Positions 55,701-61,848 of a DNA stretch of 64,000 bases are shown here, in pieces; the stretch's first letter is position 1; each line of letters opens with the position of its first letter. This DNA comes from Watersipora subatra (lineage: Eukaryota > Bryozoa > Gymnolaemata > Cheilostomatida > Watersiporidae): contig NC_088718.1 of NCBI RefSeq assembly GCF_963576615.1, forward strand, positions 26,528,377 through 26,592,376. Direction: 5' to 3'. The notes under the pieces were generated by a model. It made no database searches. It saw only the letters and a list, made by a program, of their open reading frames with translations, and had not been told where the DNA came from. The position numbers were made by a program, and so were the translations under genes.

Positions 55701-58700
55701 CATAGCTTCGGCAGCTTTCTTTTTGCCATTGCCTAGTCTATTAATTGCCTGTTGACCAGTCTCTACAGAACATGCCATTTTCACTAGCTTTTCTATTGAA
55801 CTTTCTGAAACGGTGAGCATATTTTCTCTAATGCCATCACATAAATTAAGCTTAAAATGTAATGATACAAATGGGTCGGAAAGGCGTGCTCCACTATTGG
55901 CCACCACCTGCCGAAACCTCCGGTAATAATCCTTAACGGGCTCACCCGGTTTCTGGTGAGTTACCGATACCTCCAGCGCAGCTTGATCAGAGCCGCGACT
56001 AGCATCTAGTTTAGTCCTAAGTCTTATGCACAGTCCACTAAACTCTATCGACTTATCATCGCTAATGATCTCGTCATAGTAAGTCTTGGGAATACCCTGT
56101 AGGTAGAATCCCAGCACAGCCGTTTTGCTGCTATTTGGCACTGAATTAAAAACACAACTTGTTTCAAATTTGCACAGAAATTCTTGCCATGTCAATTCAG
56201 TGGAATCACCATTGAAACATTTTAATGAAAATTTTAGCCAGTCTTTTGGATTTGAATTAAAAGAGTTTTCAGAAATAATTGACTTACCGTCTGCATCGTC
56301 TGCTTCATTGGATAGATCTCCTAAGGTCGGAGTTCTGGCGAGAGTTGTTTTGGCATCAGAGCCTGCGAGCAGCTTCAGCTTGTTGTTGAAGGAGATCGAA
56401 CTTTCCTGCACAGTGTCGCTTAGTCGAGTTACCATATCTCCAAAAGTCCTTTCAAGTCGGTTTAGAGTTTCATCGACTTCCTCACGTAATTTACCTATAC
56501 TCCGCTCTTGCTGAACTAACAACTTTTCTTCCAATTCCTCAAATCTTCCATTAGTTTCTTGCTTAAATGTTTTCAAGCTATTCAAAATATCCTCAGTCGT
56601 AGGAGCAGACATGATTTTTAATACACTTGTTAGGAAAAATTTTCACAATTAAAATTGAAATTTTCTGCCAACTATCCGGTTCGCGGGACCATTGTAATGA
56701 CCCTCTGTTTAAAAGGATTATTAACTATAAGTGCTGGATTGGTGGTTCAAGTAGTTGGTGTATGGTTTGCGAATTGAAAGGACTGTATTTCAGGTGTAGA
56801 TTTAATGTCAAGAATTAGACTGGTTTGTTTTAGCTGAAAACTTAAAAACAGATATTTATTAAAAATTCAAACTTTCAATTGCAAAAACATAAAATATATG
56901 AAGGCTAATCAAGTCAATGGCTGATACTAATTGCGCAAGTCTAAAAATATAAAGAGTGATACAAGAGCAGAGTGATACGTAGAGCGTGAGTAAAATATGG
57001 AATTCGAATTGTTTCTGATCTACGCAGGCTTATATATGTTTGCCTAATCAGTCAGGCAATCATCACATCCGTAGTTCACAGACGATTGGGCGCTGCAAAG
57101 CTCCCTAGGAAGTAAGCGAGTAAGTACAAAGAAGCAGATAACAATTATGCTAAGCAGTAAAATAGCAGGTGCTATAAAGTTGGAATAACAAATCGGCGTG
57201 TCAGGCTACCAAGAGTCCAGAAAGCTGTTTCCTAATCATATCAAAAATGGTTAAATAAAAGGGGATGAGTAGTTCCGTAAGAGGTGTATAATGCTCTTAC
57301 GACAGGATACATAAATACTAATATAGAAGTTGATTAACATGATGAGTTCCTTTGTTTCACAATGACAGGTATTCATGGGCTGTGTAACTAAAGATTACAA
57401 ATGCTGGGCGCTTCACACAACAATGAAATAATTAGCAAGTAATAGCTAAATTGAGTGTTTTGCTACGATTACAATATGAGATGATTCGGTAATGATACAA
57501 TTAATACGAACTGAGAAAACAAAATAAAATTCGTGAATATGTTGAATTAATAATAACAATTCTTGCATAGAAGTGTGTGTATAAAAAGTTATCACCAACA
57601 GCTATCCATCAAAATTCTGAATACGACGATACCGGTACGACGATATGTTATGTAAAAATAAAATATTGCAGTGTCTTTGTCTGGTCGGAGGTGAGAGAAT
57701 CTAGATGCTATTTCCGCTCGAGATAATACAGATGTCCGCGTGAAAAGTAGTGAATTTAGCAAAGCAGAGATTTAGCAATTAAGAAAAGCCAGAAATAGAG
57801 GTTCACAATAACGGCATCGTGTTTCATAGAATTAATAAAATTTGATCTCCCAATTCCAATATCGAGAGAGTCTATGGTCGATATCGTTTTGTCGATAACA
57901 AATTAGCCCTAATACGTCGAGGACAAAAAAAGCATCGCATGTCATGAAGCTAAAAGGAACCCATCGAGTTGAAATTATTACGTCATTTTTGTGTGAAAAC
58001 GATGAATAGGTTATGTATAGAGGCATGTACTAACGGGAGATTCCCGTTAATGCGCCCTAGATACCTAGTAGCGGGTAATAGTCCGAAAAGTACGGTACTC
58101 TATAAGGCGGACAGACAGACAATGATTGCCGTTTATCTAGTAGATATACAGTTTACAGTAACTGTTAGTATACCTTATATACTGTATATACAGGTTACAG
58201 TAACAGTTAGTATACCTTATATACTGTATATACAGGTTACAGTATCAATTAGTATACTTTATATACTGTATATATAGGTTACAGTATCAGTTAGTATACT
58301 TCATATACTGTATATACAGGTTACAGTAACAGTTAGTATACTTTATATACTGTATATACAGGTTACAGTACCAGTTAGTATACTTTATATACTGTATATA
58401 GGTTACAGTACCAGTTAGTTTACCATATATACTGTATATACAGGTTACAGTACCAGTTAGTATACCTGATATACTGTATATACAGGTTGCAGTACCCGTT
58501 AGTATACTTTATATACTGTATATATAGGTTACAGTATCAGTTAGTATACCTGATATACTGTATATACAGGTTGCAGTACCCGTTAGTATACTTTATATAC
58601 TGTATATATAGGTTACAGTATCAGTTAGTATACTTTATATACTGTATATACAGGTTACAGTACCAGATAGTTTACCATATATACTGTATATACAGGTTAC

Positions 58701-61700
58701 AGTACCAGTTAGTATACCTTATATATTGTATATACAGGTTACAGTACCAGTTAGTATACCTGATATACTGTATATACAGGTTGCAGTACCCGTTAGTATA
58801 CATTATATACTGTATATATAGGTTACAGTATCAGTTAGTATACTTTATATACTGTATATACAGGTTACAGTACCCGTTAGTATACTTTATATACTGTATA
58901 TATAGGTTACAGTATCAGTTAGTATACTTTATATGCTGTATATACAGGTTACAGTACCAGTTAGTTTACCATATATACTGTATATACAGGTTACAGTACC
59001 AGTTAGTATACCTGATATACTGTATATACAGGTTACAGTACCAGTTAGTATACCTTATATATTGTATATACAGGTTACAGTACCAGTTAGTATACCTTAT
59101 ATACTGTATATACAGGTTACAGTAACAATTAGTATAGTATACCTGATATACTGAATACAGGTTACAGTACAAGTTGGTAAAACTTATACAGTGAAACATG
59201 GATAACTCTCCCTCGGATATATCGAACACATGGTTAACTCGAATGGATTTGCTTGGTCCGTTCCCACGCAATGATAAATGGCTCTATATAACTCGACTTT
59301 GACACCATTAACTCGAACAGTTTTTTCCGAATTCACAAACGTGGTTTCCGTTCAATTTGTTTCGAAGGAGTTTCCACTAGTCGCGGAGCTGAGACCACTC
59401 TGCTTTCTTAACGAAAGCGCTTTTTATATGCGTATAGTGTACATATAATTTCCCCCGTACCGTATAATGGAACCGAAAAAGAAATCGTATAAAAATGATT
59501 AATAGGGTCGCTAAGACGTTCGCTTAGTTACGGCCAAGCTATAAACGTTAGAAGGTATTAGCGATAAAAATTTAATAAAGATAGACACAGCATGCAAAAT
59601 ACATATTTTAACAGTGATTATATGCGGATACATAAAGATAAAATGTCACAAATAGGCTCGTGGCTTGGTGTCCGCTACAACAGACATCCACTTTACGATG
59701 GCATCACGCAAGCTAAGAAAAGCGTGGAAACCTTCTGACAAACTTAAAGTACTCGAGGAAATCGAAGCAGGACAAAAGCTATCTGCATTATCAAAAAGAG
59801 AAAATCTTCAAAAAAGTACAGTGTCAACATGGATTAAACAAAAGGAAAGAATAAGATCGTTATGTGACCAAAATTCATCAAGGCTAAGAGATCGTTCAAC
59901 GTCGCACGATGATTTGGATGGTGTACTATTGACTTGGTTTAGACAAGTGCGTAGTGAAGGCATACCTTTCGATGGGCCAATTTTGTTAGAAAAGACTAAC
60001 AAGTTTTTAAGGATTATAATAACTGTTTAAAATCTATTTCTACAATAAGTCACACTGTTGATCTTTGTCAAAAAAATACCTTGTCACAGACTACACTCGA
60101 TAAGTTTTTTAAATGAAACAACTGATCAAATGTAAAGCATGCTTTTTTGAATTGGTCATAAATGTTTACTTATGTCCAGTTTTAAAAATTATCAGAAAGA
60201 ATAGATATTTTTCTATTGGGCTGAAATTTGTTTGCAGTTTTAGGTGATGTGACTGACAAGACGTTTTAAGATTAAAATTGACGAAATTGATCTCGAGTAA
60301 AACACTCAGAAGAGAAAATTTCTTCTGAGCGTTTTAACCACGATTAGGTTTGGCCAATTTTAATCTGAAAAAGTTCTGGCTGTCACATCACCTAAGACAA
60401 CACACAAATCTCAAGTGTATAAAAATATCTATACTTTCTGCTAAATACTTTAAAACTACATCAGATGCCCTTTAACTTACAACAAACAACCTATACTTTA
60501 GTTTTATATATACATGTAGTTTGTATATTTATGTACTGATAAATACATTCACTTGTGACTGTGCTCTGATAACTTGAACGCTCTGATAACTCAAACACTT
60601 TCGCTCGTTCCCGTGAAGTTTGAGTTATCCATGTTTCACTGTATACTGTATATACAGTTTACAGTAACAGTTAGTATACCTAGTATACGGCATATACAGA
60701 TTACAGTACCAGTGATTATGCCTTATATACTGTGTATAAATGTTAAAGTACCAGTTAGTATCCCTTATATACTGTAAACATAAGATAAGGTGCCAGTTGG
60801 TATGCCTTTGTACTGTGTATACGCTGCAAAGTGTAATTAAAAACAGAAAGTTCTGACAACTTTTAGCAGGTTCAGACCAACACTGGTTACATTTGATATG
60901 AAAGTAACTATGGCGCGAGCTTACAACAACGAGGTTTGATGTTCAGAAATGGCTATGAAATTTTAATCCTCGAACTGTTAGAAATGTTATTATTGCACAG
61001 CTTTCATTTGATGGAATAATTAACTGAACCAATTTTTAAATGCATTTACTATACAGTAGATTCTTATTGGATGTAAAATGTGAAAGTTGATGAGTCAAAG
61101 TCAATCATTAAGGAATATGCTGAACCAATCCTCACCTACATAACACATTGGTTAAATATATGGCAGAACCGGTGACTCATTCACCTACAACTTCATGTAC
61201 TCTGGCAGCTCTTTGTATTATATACTCTTACCTGATTACACTCAACATGGTAACAGTTTTAGCCTAAACTTGAGGATCATCCATTACTATGAATCCCAGA
61301 TAGTTCTGTTATGTATGCTCATAAACAGTTCTGTTATGTACACTCCTAGACAGTTATGTTATGTACGCTCCTAGACAGTTCTGTTATGTACGCTCCTAGA
61401 CACTTATGTTATGTACGCTCCTAGACAGTTCTGTTATTTGCGCTCCTAGACAGTTCTGTTATGTACGCTCCTAGACAGTTATGTTATGTACGCTCCTAGA
61501 CAGTTCTGTTATGTACGCTCCTAAACAGTTATGTTATGTACGCTCCTAGACAGTTCTGTTATGTATGCTCCTAGACAGTTCTATTATGTACGCTCCTATA
61601 CAGTTCTGTTATGTACGCTCCTAGACGGTTATGTTATGTATGCTCCTAGACAGTTCTGTTATGTACGCTCCTAGACAGTTCTGTTATGTAGGCTCTTAAA

Positions 61701-61848
61701 AAATTCTGTTACACTTACAGCAAATAAAATGCAGAGGAGTTTTAACAAAGTAGAGAAGATTATGACAGCCAGAAATCTTCACCGTGGATACCATCCTCTG
61801 AGAGCTTTGAGGGCTGCCCAAAACAAGCGTCAAGTCACTGAAGTCTAA
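37713..61848 (+). CDS. gene B: ten-exon WD-repeat-type protein, paralogue of gene A
   Basis: Exons are 37713-37851, 39533-39694, 39830-39998, 41177-41375, 41615-41770, 43335-43535, 44985-47250 (containing an insertion), 49699-49968, 50247-50394 and 61721-61848 (TAA). With the insertion at 45089-47212 plus one TTAA removed, lengths 139, 162, 169, 199, 156, 201, 138, 270, 148 and 128 sum to 1710 bp. That is 570 codons, and every junction is in phase. WD-blade-like strands include GSVKVFQI, LVAIWNTATGK, VQIYRID and MLFMYRVEN; near the C-terminus is an acidic run (SSDEDSDDSEDEDE) and then a basic tail. Such propellers are protein-interaction scaffolds; a NACHT/WD-repeat protein is possible but unproven. 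The first exon follows an acceptor (ttttctgtag), so the 5' end is missing or further upstream. The insertion in exon 7 probably inactivates this copy. Confidence 0.8.
38080..38592. repeat. second, unrelated 27-bp minisatellite (gene B intron 1)
   Basis: About 18 copies of a 27-bp unit with gtcactagagtttaataaaa followed by gtcttgt. The period equals that of the megasatellite 1.3 kb to the left, but the sequence is unrelated. It reads open as SLEFNKSLV repeats in one frame; this is intron, because exons on both sides join in phase without it. Confidence 0.92.
39040..39415. repeat. 32-bp minisatellite (gene B intron 1)
   Basis: About 11 diverged copies of a 32-bp unit around gttatcactgttcatatcta, ending about 120 bp before the exon at 39533. 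Confidence 0.88.
39533..41375 (+). CDS. gene B exons 2-4, WD-blade region
   Basis: Exon 39533-39694 (after catttctaag, donor gtgaga) encodes SNTFAFGYHFGEIYAF and AHSRAITSMIAEGETG. Exon 39830-39998 (after tctttgtag, donor gtaggt) opens with AVFTTAAEDGSVKVFQI. Exon 41177-41375 (after cctttag, donor gttagt) has LVAIWNTATGK and LSFW. The H..I.S.....G / D..V.V pattern is typical of WD40 blades. Phases are 1, 2 and 0 in turn. The 1.2 kb intron 39999-41176 is almost all tandem repeats. Confidence 0.8.
40143..40512. repeat. 42-bp minisatellite (gene B intron 3), unlike the other 42-bp family
   Basis: About eight copies of a unit with gatcagtacacttacctgtt followed by aaatcttagagtagtactaact. Some copies have a short internal duplication (ctaagttacta). 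Confidence 0.88.
40515..40915. repeat. about 20-bp minisatellite (gene B intron 3)
   Basis: Some 20 loosely conserved copies of tctgtaatatatcacaaag, directly after the 42-bp array. Confidence 0.82.
41615..43535 (+). CDS. gene B exons 5-6
   Basis: Exon 41615-41770 (after caatgtgtag, donor gtgagt) encodes 52 codons including KFDAATGTMTAECVYDD. Exon 43335-43535 (after gatctgtag, donor gtacta) encodes 67 codons including LLVEIIDKEG and WYIFFNWYTKD. Both are phase 0 at both ends. The intron between them is the 24-bp array. Confidence 0.78.
41812..43310. repeat. 24-bp minisatellite filling gene B intron 5
   Basis: About 62 copies of a 24-bp unit (ctgtttatagtgacagttac plus tagt). Substitutions alternate between ctg/atg, gac/gat and gtga/ggga, and three short indels occur near 42600, 42745 and 43170. 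Both strands stay open over long stretches (ILVTVTIN-type on minus, LFIVTVTS-type on plus), but this is an intron. Confidence 0.95.
43536..44984. other. gene B intron 6, no repeat array
   Basis: AT-rich intron without tandem structure. A coding-like segment at 44453-44514 follows an acceptor-like cattgtag, but its possible donor (gtcatg) does not phase into the next exon, so I leave it out of the gene. Confidence 0.5.
45089..47212 (+). mobile_element. piggyBac-like DNA transposon, defective
   Basis: It is flanked on both sides by TTAA (45085-45088 and 47213-47216), the target duplication of piggyBac elements. The ends begin CCTTATAAC (left) and CCCTTTAGC (right, inverse), then share GC-rich subterminal motifs containing cttacgg. 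The inverted repeats are short and imperfect. It encodes a broken transposase at 45361-46187. The remaining kilobase to the right end has no coding pattern that I trust. Confidence 0.8.
45361..46187 (+). pseudogene. piggyBac transposase relic
   Basis: ATG at 45361 starts an acidic N-terminus (YEEEDESEKEIRQSESEYES), typical of piggyBac transposases, ending in a stop at 45625. Later pieces at 45686-45886 (ETNKYGFQ, then HIPLLSTLIFNQF) and, in another frame, about 45890-46187 follow family order: LHFIDNFEDP, KFIFVDESLLAWKG (first catalytic Asp region), FRQHIPL. It then jumps directly to a Cys-rich end, CTGCGGNFGISLCESCF, and stops. The segment with the other two catalytic Asp residues is missing, so it is an internally deleted, frameshifted copy. 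Confidence 0.8.
47251..48870. other. gene B intron 7 with reversed SINE-like repeats
   Basis: At 47640-47900 on the minus strand the order tacccgtgcaacgccgtgca, a tRNA-promoter-like stretch (tagctaagctcagttg, then gttccaagattgaaac), and a tail with ggtataactggatagatgg resembles the SINE-like repeat at 1812-2195. Another partial head may lie near 47950-48010. The rest has no recognised feature. Confidence 0.4.
48880..49442 (+). pseudogene. LTR-retrotransposon gag relic with SCAN-like region and zinc knuckle
   Basis: The open stretch 48946-49263 encodes VIQFVNHLRTYLDKLVTL and LIFIEQFILTCTYDLAMHLK, then LCTAATLYLHAHR. This spacing resembles the capsid C-terminal/SCAN-like domain of Metaviridae-type gag. 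After a stop and frameshift, 49361-49441 encodes a CCHC knuckle, C-x2-C-x4-H-x4-C (CCICKNKTHFACNC). No protease, RT or LTR is seen nearby. It lies in intron 7 of gene B, upstream of the exon at 49699, and the flank 49570-49698 aligns with gene A 745-870. Confidence 0.65.
49301..49344. repeat. 44-nt perfect-arm hairpin
   Basis: Arms of 20 bp (ttattgctagtgctgctaga and its inverse, one mismatch) around a 4-base loop, lying inside the gag relic between its SCAN-like part and the zinc knuckle. Confidence 0.85.
49699..50394 (+). CDS. gene B exons 8-9
   Basis: Exon 49699-49968 (90 codons, after tttgtttag, donor gtcaga) and exon 50247-50394 (after tgatag, donor gtaagt) are direct paralogues of gene A 871-1140 and 1381-1522. 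The second is 6 bp longer in B, inside the acidic run. The intron between them is similar in both copies. Conservation is stronger in exons than in intron, which supports past selection on protein sequence. Confidence 0.85.
50408..50735. repeat. 42-bp satellite, gene B last intron, first block
   Basis: About eight copies of the unit seen in gene A at 1540-1816, starting 14 bp after the donor. The block ends with the same ctgtactagctg junction as in gene A. Confidence 0.92.
51080..51310. repeat. GC-richer tandem repeat
   Basis: Irregular 24-26 bp copies around ttgcaatcaatcgcctcgca. This is the only clearly C-rich repeat in the intron, and no codon-level conservation is seen. Confidence 0.65.
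51398..52107. repeat. nested dispersed repeats with partial triplication
   Basis: A SINE-like head (agctgtgctacccagcgttg) at 51400 is followed by a block that recurs two to three times: aaaaagtctttgcacaaaaa near 51430 and 51832, and atcatgagaaaagtgttttg-type sequence near 51508, 51946 and 52038. Between them, 51640-51740 holds a gtggaacctcagttctcaaa segment that resembles a transposon end. Confidence 0.5.
52112..52836 (-). repeat. 3' LTR
   Basis: 725 bp; as read on the minus strand it starts TGTGAAGCGCCC and ends GGGTCATTACA. It is preceded (minus strand) by the purine tract GGCTGGGGAGG (52847-52837). Confidence 0.92.
52837..52847 (-). promoter_or_regulatory. polypurine tract
   Basis: GGCTGGGGAGG on the minus strand, directly before the 3' LTR; this is the expected start site for plus-strand cDNA synthesis. 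A second A/G-only run (minus strand) lies at about 53399-53420. Confidence 0.7.
52848..54299. other. 3' internal region of LTR element without pol
   Basis: Only short open stretches (up to about 88 codons) with no retroviral motif; no RT, RNase H or integrase pattern in any frame that I could find. Confidence 0.6.
54300..56612 (-). CDS. Gag with zinc knuckle and degenerate retropepsin-like end, 770 aa
   Basis: ATG at 56612. Residues 8-75 are a predicted coiled coil (EELEEKLLVQQERSIGKLRE). Residues 120-290 resemble retrotransposon Gag/capsid (LTWQEFLCKFE, GEPVKDYYRRFRQVV). Residues 338-351 are a CCHC knuckle, C-x2-C-x4-H-x4-C. A proline/glutamine-rich linker (about 365-440) and an acidic part follow. 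Residues 533-549 are strongly hydrophobic (TLLTLLILFVSCGVTSG). Residues 655-750 resemble retropepsin, with ALIDSSAQTSAMS where D-S/T-G is usual (Gly to Ser), and ALIIGMDCLSKFG as the second conserved block. The ORF ends without read-through into RT. It is intact over 2.3 kb, consistent with recent insertion. It acts in particle assembly and cDNA packaging if expressed; protease activity is doubtful. Confidence 0.88.
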   Translation of the reverse strand: MSAPTTEDILNSLKTFKQETNGRFEELEEKLLVQQERSIGKLREEVDETLNRLERTFGDMVTRLSDTVQESSISFNNKLKLLAGSDAKTTLARTPTLGDLSNEADDADGKSIISENSFNSNPKDWLKFSLKCFNGDSTELTWQEFLCKFETSCVFNSVPNSSKTAVLGFYLQGIPKTYYDEIISDDKSIEFSGLCIRLRTKLDASRGSDQAALEVSVTHQKPGEPVKDYYRRFRQVVANSGARLSDPFVSLHFKLNLCDGIRENMLTVSESSIEKLVKMACSVETGQQAINRLGNGKKKAAEAMGFDMPPQNRNFERSKKGFRGQNNPMTKQTAERCCYTCGSNEHLQKFCLASRRTGAATRSPYNAAQHGPQEQFGQNHKPPDHFPVLNNGWQNSNQYYDVPTYLPPQYPQHQRGPTPRHDRQACPTQAKPPSRRPPNDNMALDNCAVFDCNSFVEVVDFAVEENSDNSDDLCIYSFDIDSDTEPAEIDSICAQINSKNAITLTDPISNKSTIVDRRRAFPRFYNQITDARTLLTLLILFVSCGVTSGQKPMLCRPDHAIAGFKFPEIPVCILPDVGAVHKPYELNFDLYKRNLVHYRTSVFHCKIVKLVIVTYADFVVQKSSYRTLTVHDIAVLAADLAHVSLAMVCINRTKTNALIDSSAQTSAMSHELCKQLTLDKTLKCSSRSIRFVTNHAEKDIGQAYRKLHVEDVIETIGTILVSSDCPYALIIGMDCLSKFGYVGVDHGSANLWLRINVPSQIDVLVANGKH
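56676..56691 (-). promoter_or_regulatory. primer-binding site
   Basis: TGGTCCCGCGAACCGG on the minus strand, one base inside the 5' LTR. It starts TGG, as expected for pairing with a tRNA 3' CCA, and the complement contains a T-loop-like ggttcg. Which tRNA is not identified. Confidence 0.7.
56693..57417 (-). repeat. 5' LTR
   Basis: 725 bp, two substitutions from the 3' LTR and no indel. Promoter elements are expected here but none is assigned. Confidence 0.92.
57422..58137. other. intron sequence, end of the split SINE-like repeat
   Basis: No gene seen. About 58060-58137 (agcgggtaatagtccg, then gacagacagacaatg and tatctagtaga) resembles the 3' end of the SINE-like repeat at 2150-2200. It is followed by the 42-bp satellite, as in gene A. 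Confidence 0.45.
58138..59188. repeat. 42-bp satellite, gene B last intron, second block
   Basis: About 25 copies of the 42-bp unit. In one frame it reads as 14-residue repeats (YRLQYQLVYLIYCI), which is a frame accident. Neighbouring pairs of variants repeat (gttgcagtacccgtta beside ggttacagtatcagtt), suggesting an 84-bp or larger higher-order unit at 58460-58930. Confidence 0.93.
59698..60030 (+). pseudogene. truncated Tigger transposase (DNA-binding part)
   Basis: 110 codons from ATG at 59698. The first half matches the CENP-B N-terminal helix-turn-helix pattern (KPSDKLKVLEEIEAGQKLSA, then STVSTWIKQKERI). The second resembles the Tc5/CENP-B HTH (VLLTWFRQVRSEGIPFDGPI). The DDE domain is missing. 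About 45 bp beyond the stop, 60073-60114 encodes TLSQTTLDKFFK and a stop, the usual Tigger C-terminus, so the centre was deleted. Confidence 0.82.
60243..60392. mobile_element. 150-bp MITE nested in the Tigger element
   Basis: Ends GGTGATGTGAC and its inverse GTCACATCACC, flanked by TA on each side (60241-60242, 60393-60394). Inner parts also pair imperfectly (attaaaattg against caattttaat), with a central palindrome around cagaagagaaaatttcttctg. The whole could fold as one long hairpin. Confidence 0.75.
60642..60815. repeat. 42-bp satellite, gene B last intron, third block
   Basis: Four diverged copies resume after the Tigger element, then unique intron sequence aligned with gene A 2360-2560 begins. 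Confidence 0.8.
61290..61715. repeat. 25-bp satellite abutting the last exon of gene B
   Basis: About 16 copies of the unit of gene A (2700-3205), with a frequent cagttatgttatg variant that gives a two-unit alternation. The last copy merges into the splice acceptor before 61721. Confidence 0.92.
61721..61848 (+). CDS. gene B last exon
   Basis: It begins after cttacag, completes the split codon from exon 9, and encodes MQRSFNKVEKIMTARNLHRG and then a basic tail to TAA at 61846. It differs from gene A at two residues only (R to G, R to Q). This makes it the best-conserved exon of the pair despite sitting behind an 11.3 kb repeat-filled intron. Confidence 0.88.

Larger units (their letters stand above)
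52112..57417 (-). mobile_element. young LTR retrotransposon lacking pol (gag-protease only)
   Basis: The element is 5306 bp, on the minus strand, with two 725-bp LTRs that differ at only two positions (near 52197/56777 and 52490/57071). LTRs run TG to CA and the flanks carry a 4-bp duplication, caac, at 52108-52111 and 57418-57421. Next to the 5' LTR is a primer-binding site; next to the 3' LTR is a polypurine tract. One long ORF (56612-54300) encodes Gag and a protease-like end. From 54299 to 52848 there is no RT, RNase H or integrase. It is therefore a recent, structurally complete insertion that must have used enzymes supplied by another element, or one that lost pol before this insertion. 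Confidence 0.92.
59189..60641 (+). mobile_element. pogo/Tigger-like transposon inside the 42-bp satellite
   Basis: Inverted ends cagtgaaacatggataactc (59189) and gagttatccatgtttcactg (60622-60641) are a perfect 20-bp match. Flanking TA dinucleotides (59187-59188 and 60642-60643) are the duplicated target, and satellite sequence continues on both sides. It contains a truncated CENP-B-type transposase and a nested MITE. Confidence 0.88.

Noticed and set aside
58487-59125. Tyrosine-rich repeat protein from the 42-bp satellite
   Set aside because: A 14-residue period produced by satellite sequence; overlapping frames are equally open.
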